Assembly (NCBI GenBank): GCA_020638065.1
Contig: JACKJG010000008.1
Span: 130,936 to 194,935, forward strand
From: Hyphomicrobiaceae bacterium
GTDB taxonomy: Bacteria > Pseudomonadota > Alphaproteobacteria > Rhizobiales > Devosiaceae
Reading direction: 5' to 3'
Length of the DNA: 64,000 nucleotides
In this document: in pieces, positions 24,941 through 34,388 of the stretch
Layout of the letters: the number at the start of each line of letters is the position of its first letter
Position numbering within the stretch: the stretch's first letter is position 1
Notes under the pieces: model-generated
Told to the model about the DNA's origin: nothing
The model's input: only the letters and a program-made list of their open reading frames with translations
The model's database searches: none
Program-made: the position numbers and the translations under genes

Positions 24941-26287
24941 ATGAAATCGCTCATTTCGGAAATCGGGGCGATTGACGATTTCGAGGTCTTTGGCCGCGTC
25001 AAGACCGTGCAAGGCCTGTTGATCGAGGTCGTGGGACCGGTTCAGGAATTGCGGGTCGGTGGCCGCGTCATCATCGAGACGCGGGCGGAGCAGAAGCTCG
25101 AGACGGAAATCATCGGATTTCGCGACGGGCACGCGCTCTGTTTGCCCTTCGGATCGGTTGAGGGTGTGCGGCTCGGGTGCAAAGCCGTCTTCGCCCAGCA
25201 CGACGGGGCGGTTTATCCCAGCGCTGACTGGCTGGGGCGGGTTCTGGATGCGTCCGGCAATCCTATCGACGATCGCCCGGCTCCCCGGCAGGGAGACGTT
25301 GGCTGTTCGCTTCGTCAATCACCGTTGCCGGCCCACAAACGCGGAGCGGTGGGTGACCCCATCGATCTTGGCGTGCGGGCGCTCAATACGTTCACAACGG
25401 TCTGCGAGGGTCAGCGGCTCGGTATCTTTGCCGGATCGGGTGTGGGCAAGTCGGTTCTGATGTCGATGCTGGCGCGCAATACCGAGAGCGACGTTGCTGT
25501 CATCGGGTTGATCGGAGAACGCGGGCGGGAAGTCAGGGAGTTCATAACCGAACATCTGGGCGAGGAGGGGCTTAAACGTGCGATCGTGGTTGTCGCGACG
25601 TCGGACGAGTCCGCACTGATGCGCCGCCAGGCCGCCTATCTGACGCTGACCCTGGCGGAATATTTCCGCGATAAGGGCAAGCGGGTTCTGTGCATGATGG
25701 ACAGTCTGACCCGTTTTGCCCAGGCTCAACGCGAGATTGGTCTGGCAATCGGCGAACCGCCGACGGCCAAGGGCTATCCGCCGACCGTGTTTTCGGAATT
25801 GCCGCGCTTGCTTGAGCGGGCCGGTCCGGGCCTCAAAAACTCGGGCTCCGTTACCGGACTATTTACCGTTTTGGTGGAAGGTGATGACCACAATGAACCG
25901 ATCGCGGATGCCGTCCGTGGGATTCTCGATGGGCACATTGTCATGGAGCGGGCTATTGCCGAGCGGGGTCGCTACCCGGCGGTCAATGTCCTGAGGTCCA
26001 TCTCCCGCACGATGCCAGCGTGCGTGCCTGTCGAACACAGGCCCACCTTGCAGAAGGCGCGGGAGCTTCTGTCGGTGTTTGCCGATATGGAGGAACTGAT
26101 CCGCTTGGGGGCGTATCGCAAGGGATCGGATCAAAAGGTGGACCGGGCTATCGCCAAGAACCCAGAGCTGGAGGCGTTTTTGAGCCAGCAACAGGGGGAA
26201 AAGACATCGCTGGACGAAGGCTATGCCCTTCTGACGGAAATTGTTGAGGACGATGAGCCGCGGAAGCTTCAGGGTAACACGACTTGA
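24941..26287 (+). CDS. fliI: Flagellum-specific ATPase
   Basis: ATPase that energises export of flagellar proteins at the base of the flagellum. 448 residues from the chosen ATG, which follows the ribosome site GAGGAGCGGG directly. Marks are the P-loop FAGSGVGKSVLMSM, GLIGERGREVREF, the Walker B region RVLCMMDSLTRFAQAQREI and GYPPTVFSELPRLLERAG. The C-terminus AYRKGSDQKVDRAIAKNPEL is typical of flagellar/type III ATPases rather than F1-beta. fliJ, encoding the stalk partner, follows after 20 bases. Likely under CtrA control from the shared spacer with ctrA. Confidence 0.95.
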   Translation: MKSLISEIGAIDDFEVFGRVKTVQGLLIEVVGPVQELRVGGRVIIETRAEQKLETEIIGFRDGHALCLPFGSVEGVRLGCKAVFAQHDGAVYPSADWLGRVLDASGNPIDDRPAPRQGDVGCSLRQSPLPAHKRGAVGDPIDLGVRALNTFTTVCEGQRLGIFAGSGVGKSVLMSMLARNTESDVAVIGLIGERGREVREFITEHLGEEGLKRAIVVVATSDESALMRRQAAYLTLTLAEYFRDKGKRVLCMMDSLTRFAQAQREIGLAIGEPPTAKGYPPTVFSELPRLLERAGPGLKNSGSVTGLFTVLVEGDDHNEPIADAVRGILDGHIVMERAIAERGRYPAVNVLRSISRTMPACVPVEHRPTLQKARELLSVFADMEELIRLGAYRKGSDQKVDRAIAKNPELEAFLSQQQGEKTSLDEGYALLTEIVEDDEPRKLQGNTT

Positions 26288-26307
26288 TTGGGTAAGGAGT
26301 ACAAGTC

Positions 26308-26718
26308 ATGAAGTCGCGGAACGAGAGCCTTATCAGGCTCAAGAAATTTCAGGTCGACGAGAAGCGACGGGCCGTGTCGCAGATCGAACTGATGATTGCC
26401 GATTTCGAACGAATGGCGGATGAGCTTGATCAGCAGATCGAGCTGGAACACCAGAAGACCGGCATTTCGGATTCGGCGCATTTTGCCTATTCGACGTTTG
26501 CAAAGGCAGCGCTGCAGCGCCGGGACAACCTTCGCAATTCAGCCAACGACATGAAGGGGCAGCTTGAATCTGCCCAGGATGCGTTGGCCGAGGCGGTTGA
26601 GGATCTCAAAAAGGTCGAACTCCTCACCGAGCGCGAGCATCAGCGTGTCGATGCCGCGGAAGCCAAGGCCGAACAGGCCGAAATGGACGAACTGGGACGT
26701 CTGCGCTTCCGGCGCTGA
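26308..26718 (+). CDS. fliJ: Flagellar export protein FliJ
   Basis: Coiled-coil stalk protein that couples FliI to the export gate FlhA. 136 residues, almost wholly helical and charged, with typical FliJ length and the opening LIRLKKFQVDEKRRAVSQIE. FliJ is poorly conserved, so the identification rests on length, coiled coil and the position 20 bases after fliI, with a GTAAGGAG ribosome site. Confidence 0.85.
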   Translation: MKSRNESLIRLKKFQVDEKRRAVSQIELMIADFERMADELDQQIELEHQKTGISDSAHFAYSTFAKAALQRRDNLRNSANDMKGQLESAQDALAEAVEDLKKVELLTEREHQRVDAAEAKAEQAEMDELGRLRFRR

Positions 26719-26757
26719 TCCGGCTTACTCATCGCCAAACCTCAAGCCGCCGAAGCC

Positions 26758-27408
26758 TTACCCTTCGCGCGGCTCGTTGTTTTGCTTTTTCTTGTTCTTG
26801 ATGCTTCCGTCCGGCGGGTTCTGCTGCGCGGAGGCATCGTTGGTTTCGAGACCGGTGTGGCCTTGAGGCGTTTCAGAGCCGGCCGGCAGCGGCTGGACGA
26901 GACCCAATTGCGCCGGCAAATCCGGCTGGGCGGCGAGAAGTGAGTCAAGAAACGCATTGACGCATTCAACCCTGACTTGCTCCTGGGTCTCCAAATGCAG
27001 GTCGAAACCGTGGGGCGCGAGCATCAGGTTGGTAATCGTGCCGCGATATTCCTCGCCGTTCAGCCAAGCTTTGCCCGTACCCCAGGTCCCCTGGGTGAGA
27101 AACACGTCGACCGTGACCATCGCGCCCGTGGGTGCAAACAGGTTGGTCAAAACATGCAGCGTGCCTGGAATTTCGCCGGCACGGCCCAGCTTGATGAGCA
27201 ATTGCATCTGGGTTCGGTCGGTTGACCAGTCGACCCCGGTCGATCCCGCATATTGAAAAAGATCGACGATGGCGTCGCCTTCAAGCGGGACGCCCTGATA
27301 TGTGGTTTGGCAATGCAGTTCTGCAACCGGTAGTCCTTGAGCGCTCAGTGAGGTGGCCCAGCCAGCGAACCCAAGCACGAGGGCAACGCACTTGACAGAT
27401 TTGGACAT
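26758..27408 (-). CDS. Secreted protein, function unknown
   Basis: 216 residues. A signal peptide (CVALVLGFAGWATSLSAQG) is followed by a domain of about 130 residues rich in beta strands (AELHCQTTYQGVPLEGDAIV, ... TITNLMLAPHGFDLHLETQ) with Cys34 and a later Cys that may pair. The last 50 residues are polar, Asn/Pro/Lys-rich and look disordered (KNKKKQNNEPREG). It is convergent with fliJ. The 18 bases at its 3' end recur exactly 748 bases away, just upstream of the gene. I do not recognise the family. Confidence 0.65.
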   Translation of the reverse strand: MSKSVKCVALVLGFAGWATSLSAQGLPVAELHCQTTYQGVPLEGDAIVDLFQYAGSTGVDWSTDRTQMQLLIKLGRAGEIPGTLHVLTNLFAPTGAMVTVDVFLTQGTWGTGKAWLNGEEYRGTITNLMLAPHGFDLHLETQEQVRVECVNAFLDSLLAAQPDLPAQLGLVQPLPAGSETPQGHTGLETNDASAQQNPPDGSIKNKKKQNNEPREG

Positions 27409-27540
27409 TGGGATCTCTCCGATTTCTGATGTGAAAGCAAAGAAAGATCACACACGCTGAACCCAGTGTGAACGGGCAGAAATAGTGCCCTCTCTGGCCA
27501 AAGTCTTACCCTTCGCGCGGCTTCTGGCAATGAACAAAAG

Positions 27541-27569
27541 CCGGTGCCCACCGTCCCCGTGGGCACCGG
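27541..27569 (-). terminator. Strong hairpin, probable terminator of the small membrane gene
   Basis: CCGGTGCCCAC and GTGGGCACCGG form a perfect 11-base stem around a seven-base loop. On the minus strand it is followed by CTTTTGTTC, a weak T-rich tract, and lies 45 bases after the stop of the gene at 27614-27814. A second hairpin (CCCGTGC / GCACGGG) sits between the two at 27572-27588. Confidence 0.7.
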
Positions 27570-27613
27570 AACCCGTGCACGGCACGGGCCGCCTCAGCAG
27601 CTCAAATAGCTGG

Positions 27614-27814
27614 TTAGTTCTTCTTCAGCACACGATCAAGGCGCATGGCGATCAGGATCGCCACCGGAATGCCGGCGATTGCGCCGCCGATGCCCGCCCA
27701 CATCATGGCGTTTCCGTCATAGGAATGCAGGTCCATCGTCAGGATGGCAGTAATGGCGATGCCCATGAGCACGGGCGCCGCCAGAAGATAGATCATGCCA
27801 GTCAATCTCAGCAT
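27614..27814 (-). CDS. Small two-helix inner-membrane protein
   Basis: 66 residues from the ATG that follows a strong ribosome site (GGAGGACAAA). Two hydrophobic helices (MIYLLAAPVLMGIAITAIL and WAGIGGAIAGIPVAILIAM) are joined by a short polar loop, and the end is basic (RLDRVLKKN). The open frame extends 20 codons upstream, but that part has no ribosome site. It is divergent from sdaA. Small proteins of this shape are common in alphaproteobacteria; function unknown. Confidence 0.7.
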   Translation of the reverse strand: MLRLTGMIYLLAAPVLMGIAITAILTMDLHSYDGNAMMWAGIGGAIAGIPVAILIAMRLDRVLKKN

Positions 27815-27963
27815 TTTGTCCTCCAGAGCCAGAAGTCGTTGCGCGCAAATTGCCCGGATGAAGGGAAACGACATTGATTTAGCGCAAGTATTTCTTTGGA
27901 GCCGGGGAAACGGGGGAATTGACGGCAGAATGGCAGCAGGTCATCGTGCGGTGCGAGGTTGGG

Positions 27964-29349
27964 ATGTTCATCAGTGTTTTTGACGTCTTCAAGGTCAGTG
28001 TAGGGCCATCGTCGTCGCATACGATGGGCCCGATGCGGGCCGCACGAGATTTCCGGGACCGGGCCGCGATGCTCGATGCGGCGGCTACCGAGGGCGCCCG
28101 GCTGGTTTGCATTCTTCTGGGTTCGCTTGCCTATACCGGGGTGGGGCACAGAACCCATTCGGCGGTACTGATCGGCTGGGGTGGAATTCGCCCGGCGACC
28201 TTCGACCGTTCGGAGGCCGGAGTACTTTTGGACCGGATAGCGGGCGAGCGCAGCATTTCGCTCGATGACGGACGGCGCATCTCGGTCGATCCGGAAAGCG
28301 CGGTAATCGAGGATCGTACGCGCAAGCCGCTATTTCATGCCAATGAGATGCAGATGCGGCTGGTTTCGCCGAATGATGAGGTGCTTCTCGAACAGACCTA
28401 TTGTTCGATTGGCGGCGGGTTCGTTCTGACGGCGGACGAAATGGTTTCGCGGGACACGCTGCTCGAAGAATTCGACGCCGTGCCTTATGGTTTCAAATCG
28501 TCGGAACAGATGCTCGACATGGCGCGCGAAAGCCAACTCAGCATTGCGGGCATGAAGCGGGAAAACGAGCGCGCCTTTGCGCCGGACCGGGACGTTGATG
28601 CGGGCCTCAACGAGGTCTGGGAGGTCATGAATGCGTGCATTGAGCGCGGTCTTGCCGGTGATGGCATTTTGCCCGGCGGCTTGAATGTCCGGCGCCGCGC
28701 CAAGGCGGTGGCCAGCAATCTGGCCGCAAAGGCGGGCGCCAATCAGCAACCCCTGCACAGTGCCATGGACTGGCTGGCCGCCTATGCCATGGCCGTCAAT
28801 GAAGAGAACGCGGCGGGCGGGCAGGTGGTGACCGCGCCAACCAACGGTGCGGCGGGCGTCATTCCGGCGACCATTCGCTATTATCTCGAACATGTCCCGG
28901 GTGCTTCGACCTCCCATATTCCGGACATGTTGCTGACTGCTGCGGCAATCGGCGGGTTGATCAAATTCAATGCCTCGATTTCCGGCGCCGAAGTGGGGTG
29001 TCAGGGCGAAGTCGGATCGGCCGCGGCGATGGCAGCGGGTGCGATCTGCGCGGCGATGGGCGGCACGCCGGCGCAGGTCGAGAACGCGGCTGAAATCGCA
29101 CTCGAACATCACCTCGGCATGACCTGTGATCCGGTCAAGGGGCTGGTGCAGGTGCCGTGCATCGAGCGTAACGGCATGGGCGCGGTCAAGGCGGTGGCGG
29201 CCGCCTCGCTGGCGCTGGCGGGCGACGGCACGCATCTGGTGTCGCTCGATGCCTGCATCGAGACCATGAGAGTGACCGGCCGCGACATGGACAGCAATTA
29301 CAAGGAAACCTCGCTCGGCGGGCTGAGCGTTTCCGTGCCGGGATGTTGA
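27964..29349 (+). CDS. sdaA: L-serine ammonia-lyase (L-serine dehydratase), single-chain type
   Basis: Turns L-serine into pyruvate and ammonia with a [4Fe-4S] cluster. 461 residues from the ATG beginning MFISVFDVFKVSVGPSSSHT, which is the conserved start of the family; an upstream frame extension is not needed. The SSSHTMGPMRAA block, the cysteine-bearing GCQGEVGSAAAMAAG, MTCDPVKGLVQVPC and the C-terminal ETSLGGLSV are all present, with cysteines at the positions that ligate the cluster. Length fits the single-chain enzyme rather than the split alpha/beta form. No clear operon partner. Confidence 0.94.
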   Translation: MFISVFDVFKVSVGPSSSHTMGPMRAARDFRDRAAMLDAAATEGARLVCILLGSLAYTGVGHRTHSAVLIGWGGIRPATFDRSEAGVLLDRIAGERSISLDDGRRISVDPESAVIEDRTRKPLFHANEMQMRLVSPNDEVLLEQTYCSIGGGFVLTADEMVSRDTLLEEFDAVPYGFKSSEQMLDMARESQLSIAGMKRENERAFAPDRDVDAGLNEVWEVMNACIERGLAGDGILPGGLNVRRRAKAVASNLAAKAGANQQPLHSAMDWLAAYAMAVNEENAAGGQVVTAPTNGAAGVIPATIRYYLEHVPGASTSHIPDMLLTAAAIGGLIKFNASISGAEVGCQGEVGSAAAMAAGAICAAMGGTPAQVENAAEIALEHHLGMTCDPVKGLVQVPCIERNGMGAVKAVAAASLALAGDGTHLVSLDACIETMRVTGRDMDSNYKETSLGGLSVSVPGC

Positions 29350-29570
29350 CCCGCTTGGGCCCCGGCCTGGGTCCACGTCCAGCGTCCGAAAAAGTTCCTT
29401 GAACCTCCTGGTTCCGTTCAGCGTCTTAACTTCTGCAATGCTGGTTTGGCGGGCGTCAACCCTGTGGGCAAAATCCCGCTTCTCTGCATCGCAATCAACA
29501 TGGTATTTTGTGCGGGCCCGGGGCGCTCTGCACAACGTCTTGGCTTGGCCCCGGGGGAGTTCTAGCCGAT

Positions 29571-30527
29571 ATGATTGTTATCGATACGGAGCGCGTGGCG
29601 CCCAAAGAACGGTTTTCATACTGGGTCGATACCATCGGTGCCGATTTCTTTCCGATAGATGCTGAGGAAATAGAAGGATCCGACGCACCCTTTACCGGAC
29701 AGATTGAGGCAAGTTTGATAGGCGACGTCACGGTTACCCGGCATGTCGCCTCGCCCTACAAATTGAAACGGACGCCGCGTTCGATTTCGCGGGCCGAAAA
29801 GAATTTCGTGACGGTCGGCATTCCCTACAGTTCCGCGCCGGTGATCCAGTCATTTGGTGACAGTCAACTTGTTGCGCGGCGCGGCGATGTTATCGTCTAC
29901 GACATAGACAGCGCGCACGATGTCTGGGGTCCGGATTCGAGCAGTGAGTTGAGCGTTTTCGTGCCGCGAGAGCGTCTCGAGAACTATCTGGGCCGTGTAC
30001 CCCGGTTCTCGCCAAGATATCTCAGGCCGAACGACCCGTTGACCACGATGCTAAGGGCGCTCGGACATAGCCTTTATCAGTTGCGACCGGGAGATTTGCG
30101 TCAGGAAGGCAGTCTGTCGGATGTCGCGGCGCATCTTGTTTCGATTGCCTATGGCCTTCACCCAGAAGCCGATCAGACGATTGGGCGATCGCTAGCCGAA
30201 GCACGAGTCCTGCAAGCCAAGCTCTTCATTCAGGCACATTGTTCTGACCCCCGTCTGGACGTGAAGATGGTTGCCCGCCATATCGGGATTTCGGTGCGCC
30301 GGTTGCAGTCCCTTTTCGAACGCGAAGGGGCAAGCGCAAGCCGATGCATTTCAGAGGCGCGAATGGCGCGCGCGCACGACCTCATCGTGCGTCGGCACGA
30401 TCTTTCGGTTCAGGAAATCGCGTGGGCAAGCGGGTTCTATTCGCTGTCGACGTTCTATCGATCCTTCGCGGAGGCCTTCGGCTCATCGCCGGCCCGCTAC
30501 CGCGACGGCAGCGAGCCCAAAGGCTGA
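29571..30527 (+). CDS. AraC-family transcriptional regulator
   Basis: 318 residues from ATG 29571; the upstream part of the frame lacks family similarity. The N-terminal half (about 1-180) is a cupin-like ligand domain (MIVIDTERVAPKERFSYWVD ... YDIDSAHDVWGPDS) as in AraC-binding-like proteins. The C-terminal half has two helix-turn-helix motifs, VKMVARHIGISVRRLQSLFE and VQEIAWASGFYSLSTFYRSF, the latter the AraC signature. No adjacent catabolic gene reveals the effector; sdaA lies upstream on the same strand after about 220 bases. Confidence 0.87.
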   Translation: MIVIDTERVAPKERFSYWVDTIGADFFPIDAEEIEGSDAPFTGQIEASLIGDVTVTRHVASPYKLKRTPRSISRAEKNFVTVGIPYSSAPVIQSFGDSQLVARRGDVIVYDIDSAHDVWGPDSSSELSVFVPRERLENYLGRVPRFSPRYLRPNDPLTTMLRALGHSLYQLRPGDLRQEGSLSDVAAHLVSIAYGLHPEADQTIGRSLAEARVLQAKLFIQAHCSDPRLDVKMVARHIGISVRRLQSLFEREGASASRCISEARMARAHDLIVRRHDLSVQEIAWASGFYSLSTFYRSFAEAFGSSPARYRDGSEPKG

Positions 30528-30736
30528 GCGTTCTTTCGCTTCCCAAATTCTGAAGAAGCCTTCCCAAATCACGCTATTTCAAGGGGCGGACCTGTCGTGG
30601 GTCGGCCGCGCCCTCTAACCGATTGCGACCGCCCGGCAGAACTGCCCGCCGGTCCGGACCCTAGACATTTTGGTTATTCGATGCTGCGGCGCGCTTTGCG
30701 CCAGACACCCATCTTCCAACAATCGGGCGCCTTAAC

Positions 30737-32515
30737 ATGAGTTCCAATGCGACTGCTCAAAACGAAACCCTCGTCAACACATTCACTGCCAACGATCAGA
30801 CCATGCCCGCTATTGCTGTCCTTGCCGACGGCGGGTGGGTCGTTGCTTGGGCAAGCGATCTGCAGGATGGTTCCGGCTACGGCGTCTACTTTCAACGTTA
30901 CGACAAGGACGGCGCGGCGGTTGGGGTCGAGACCCTTGCCAACACCACCACGACCGGCAGTCAGATCTCGCCGGTCGTAACCGGGCTTGCCGACGGCGGA
31001 TTCGTGATTGCCTGGGCGGACTCCGCAGCGGATGGAGACAGCTACGGCATATTCCAGCAGCGGTTCGACGAGAACGCATCCAAACTCGGTGCCGAAATTC
31101 AGGTCAACACTTACACGACCCTAGCTCAGTCGGAGCCCGCAATCACTGCTCTCAGCGGTGGGGGTTGGGTCGTTTCTTGGGAGAGCGCCAGCCAGGATAC
31201 GAGTAGCTACGGCGTCTATCAGCAGTCGTTCGGGGCCGATGGTACGCCAATCGGATCGGAAACTCCGGTTAACACGACCACTCTTTCCGGCCAGGAGAAC
31301 CCGGATGTGGCGGGTCTGATCGATGGCGGCTGGGTTGAGGTCTGGATGTCCTATACTCAGGACGGATCGTTCTATGGCGTCTACATGCAGCGCTTTGCGG
31401 CCAATGGTGTCGCTGTCGGCAGCGAAACCCTGGTCAACACCACGACCAATGACAAGCAGCAAGATCCGTCTGTCACGGCGCTTGCCGATGGCGGATTTGT
31501 CGTCGTCTGGGACAGCAATCTGCAGGACGGCGATCTCTTCGGTGTCTATATGCAGCGGTATGACCGCGACGGTCATCCGGTCGGCGGCGAGACGCAGGTC
31601 AATCTCTACGAAACGGGATCCCAATTTGCGTCTGATGTTGCTGCTCTTGCAGATGGTGGTTGGGTGGTTTCGTGGACCGGTCTGTCTTTCGACGGCGGGT
31701 TCGATGTCCTAGTGCAACGCTATGATGTTCACGGAAACGCCGTCGGCGGCGAAACGCGAGTCAACGCATCGCCGCTTTCTACGGTAACGCGGCCACAAGT
31801 CGAGGCGCGCGGTGACGGAGGCTGGGTCGTCAGTTGGGCCGGCGATGATGGTTCGAGTACAGGTATCCACCAGCGTGTCTTCGTGCCGGATATCGAGGGC
31901 ACCGCCCATGGCGACAAACTGTCCGGCACCCAGTTCAGCGAGAGCATTTTCGGATTTGGCGGCAATGATATTCTCGACGGCAGGGGCGGTGGAGACATTC
32001 TCGTCGGCGGCTTCGGCAATGACACGTACGTGGTCGACGCTGCTGACGACCAGGTGCAAGAAACCGGCGCCGGGCAAGGACGCGACACCGTCAAATCGGC
32101 GATTACGTTTTCGCTTCAGACCCTGGCCTTTGTCGAGAACCTGACACTCACAGGCACCAAAAGCCGGAATGCAACCGGCAATTCCGGCGACAATCGCATC
32201 ACCGGAAACGAAGGAAAGAACCGCATCGATGGGCGAGAAGGCGATGACATCCTCAAGGGTGGCGGAAAAGCGGATACGTTCGTGTTCAAGACGGGATGGG
32301 ATCATGACAGCATTGTCGATTTCCTCACAACCGGGGCAAAGCACGACATCGTTGATCTCTCCGCCCTTGCTTCGGTGACCGGCTGGAAGGATCTGAAAAA
32401 CCACCACATGTCGCAGGTCGGCAAGGACGTTGTGATCGACGGTCTGAACGGGGACGTTCTGACGCTCAAGCATGTCCAGATGACGGATCTCAGCGCCGTC
32501 GATTTCATTTTCTGA
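30737..32515 (+). CDS. RTX protein with seven propeller-like repeats (first of a tandem pair)
   Basis: 592 residues without a Sec signal. Residues about 8-387 are seven repeats of about 55 residues with the consensus DGGWVVAW, QDGSGYGVYFQRYDKDG and ETLVNTTT. Then come RTX nonapeptides (FGGNDILDGRGGGDILVGG; a second short set near 485-510) and the cap ADTFVFKTGWDHDSIVDF, ending VDFIF, a type I secretion signal. The exact count of seven and the strand-loop pattern point to a closed seven-bladed beta-propeller. DxDG loops could bind calcium. Its neighbour 79 bases downstream is a clear paralogue. Function unknown. Confidence 0.87.
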   Translation: MSSNATAQNETLVNTFTANDQTMPAIAVLADGGWVVAWASDLQDGSGYGVYFQRYDKDGAAVGVETLANTTTTGSQISPVVTGLADGGFVIAWADSAADGDSYGIFQQRFDENASKLGAEIQVNTYTTLAQSEPAITALSGGGWVVSWESASQDTSSYGVYQQSFGADGTPIGSETPVNTTTLSGQENPDVAGLIDGGWVEVWMSYTQDGSFYGVYMQRFAANGVAVGSETLVNTTTNDKQQDPSVTALADGGFVVVWDSNLQDGDLFGVYMQRYDRDGHPVGGETQVNLYETGSQFASDVAALADGGWVVSWTGLSFDGGFDVLVQRYDVHGNAVGGETRVNASPLSTVTRPQVEARGDGGWVVSWAGDDGSSTGIHQRVFVPDIEGTAHGDKLSGTQFSESIFGFGGNDILDGRGGGDILVGGFGNDTYVVDAADDQVQETGAGQGRDTVKSAITFSLQTLAFVENLTLTGTKSRNATGNSGDNRITGNEGKNRIDGREGDDILKGGGKADTFVFKTGWDHDSIVDFLTTGAKHDIVDLSALASVTGWKDLKNHHMSQVGKDVVIDGLNGDVLTLKHVQMTDLSAVDFIF

Positions 32516-32594
32516 ACGTTTGCGAACTTCGTGAACCGTTGAACCTTTGTGGGCGTTAACGGCTCAGCATGGAAACCAGTGGAGTGGATTAATC

Positions 32595-34388
32595 ATGTCG
32601 TCACGTGCAACCGGCCAATCGGAAGTCCAGGTCAATTCGCGAACCGTCGATGACCAAAAGGAAATCAGTATCACGTCGCTCGCCAATGGCGGTTGGGTTG
32701 TGACCTGGGACAGTTTTGCCGACAATCATGGTAACGATTGGGGAATCTATCAGCAATTGTTCGCAGCTTCCGGCGCGATGCTCGGCACGGAGCAGCGCGT
32801 AAATACAACAACGACCGACTGGCAGCTGGAATCGACATCGTGCGCTCTGGCGGACGGAGGATGGGTCGTCGCGTGGAAAAGCAATCTGCAGGACGGTTCC
32901 GGGTATGGCACCTATTTTCAGCGGTTCGATTCAACAGGCGCAAAGGTTGGCGTCGAGACCCTGATTAACACGACCACGGCGGGCGGGCAGGTTGCGCCGC
33001 ATCTGGCCGCGCTGGCTGATGGAGGTTGGATCGCCGCCTGGGATTCACTGCAGGACCCGGATGCGAGCGTTGGTGCGTTTCTTCAGCGGTTCGATGCGGA
33101 CGGGAACGCGGTTGGAACCGAGACCGAAATCAACGTCAATACGACCAACAACCAGAACGTTGACGACATCGTCGCCTTGGCTGACGGCGGCTGGGTCATC
33201 GTCTGGGAAAGCTTTCTGCAAGACGGCAGCAGCACGGGCGTCTATCAGACCCGATACAATGCCTCCGGAACGGCAATTACCGGCGATCTGCTGGTTAATA
33301 CGTACACAACGTCCGATCAGTCAGACGCTGCTGCGGTGGCGCTCGATGATGGCGGCTGGGTGGTTACGTGGAACAGCAACGGCCAGGACGGTGACAGTTT
33401 CGGCATCTACCAGCAGCGCTACGACCGGGACGGCGCGGCCATGGGTCCCGAGACGCAGGTTCACACAACGATCACCGGCGTGCAGGCCAATTCATCCGTC
33501 GCATCTCTCCGCGACGGTGGCTGGGTTGTCGCCTGGAAAAGCGAACATGTCGACGCAGACGCAACCGGCATCGTCCAGCAGCGTTTTGATGCGGACGGCC
33601 ACAAGGTCGGCACCGAGACGGTCGTGAACGTTACGTTTGCGGACATCCAGCAAAATCCTGTGGTCACCGCGCTCGGCAATGGCGGATGGATTGTTGCGTG
33701 GGAAAGCTACGGGCAGGACGGCGACAAACTGGGCGTCTACCAGCGCGTGTTCATGCCGGATGTCGAAGGCACATCAAAGTCGGATACGCTTGTTGGTACC
33801 CGCTGGAACGAAACGATCATCGGACATTCCGGGAATGACGCGCTCAAGGGCGGCGGCGGTGACGATGTAATGGTGGGCGGATATGGAAACGACACCTATT
33901 ATGTCAATTCGGTTGGCGACCAGGTGCAGGAAACGGCAGCGACGCAGGGACACGATCTGGTCAGATCGTCGATATCCTATTCGCTGTTTTCAAATGTCTT
34001 TCTTGAAGACCTCAGATTGACGGGCGGGCAAGACATAACCGGGCGCGGCAATGCCGGTGACAACCTCATCGTGGGAAACAAGGGACAAAATTCCCTTGAG
34101 GGCCGCAGCGGAAATGATCAGCTGCGCGGCGGAAAGGGCGTGGATGCTTTCGTTTTCAAAACCGGCTGGGACCACGACACTGTCCTTGATTTCCATGCGA
34201 CGGGATCTGACAACGACCTAATCGACTTATCCGGGCTTGGCTCCGTGACGGGTTGGAACGATCTGAAAAACCACCACCTGACGCAGGTGGGCAAGGACAT
34301 CGTAATCGATGGACTCAATGGGGATATCCTGACGCTGAATCACGTCAAGCTCGCCGACCTCGACAAGACGGATTTCATTTTTCACTGA
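32595..34388 (+). CDS. RTX protein with seven propeller-like repeats (second of the pair)
   Basis: 597 residues from ATG 32595, chosen because GGAGTGGA precedes it and the product then begins MSSRATGQ, like its paralogue's MSSNATAQ. Seven repeats (cores DGGWVVAW, DGGWIAAW, DGGWVIVW and so on) fill about residues 8-395. RTX repeats follow (SGNDALKGGGGDDVMVGGYG) and the cap AFVFKTGWDHDTVLDF; the end is KTDFIFH. The C-terminal 75 residues are nearly the same as in the upstream copy, the N-terminal repeats less so. Its end overlaps the convergent tetR gene by 14 bases. Confidence 0.87.
   Translation: MSSRATGQSEVQVNSRTVDDQKEISITSLANGGWVVTWDSFADNHGNDWGIYQQLFAASGAMLGTEQRVNTTTTDWQLESTSCALADGGWVVAWKSNLQDGSGYGTYFQRFDSTGAKVGVETLINTTTAGGQVAPHLAALADGGWIAAWDSLQDPDASVGAFLQRFDADGNAVGTETEINVNTTNNQNVDDIVALADGGWVIVWESFLQDGSSTGVYQTRYNASGTAITGDLLVNTYTTSDQSDAAAVALDDGGWVVTWNSNGQDGDSFGIYQQRYDRDGAAMGPETQVHTTITGVQANSSVASLRDGGWVVAWKSEHVDADATGIVQQRFDADGHKVGTETVVNVTFADIQQNPVVTALGNGGWIVAWESYGQDGDKLGVYQRVFMPDVEGTSKSDTLVGTRWNETIIGHSGNDALKGGGGDDVMVGGYGNDTYYVNSVGDQVQETAATQGHDLVRSSISYSLFSNVFLEDLRLTGGQDITGRGNAGDNLIVGNKGQNSLEGRSGNDQLRGGKGVDAFVFKTGWDHDTVLDFHATGSDNDLIDLSGLGSVTGWNDLKNHHLTQVGKDIVIDGLNGDILTLNHVKLADLDKTDFIFH

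Noticed and set aside
28330..29535. 401-codon open frame antisense to sdaA
   Set aside because: A shadow frame; composition is rich in Arg and His, and sdaA on the other strand is certain.
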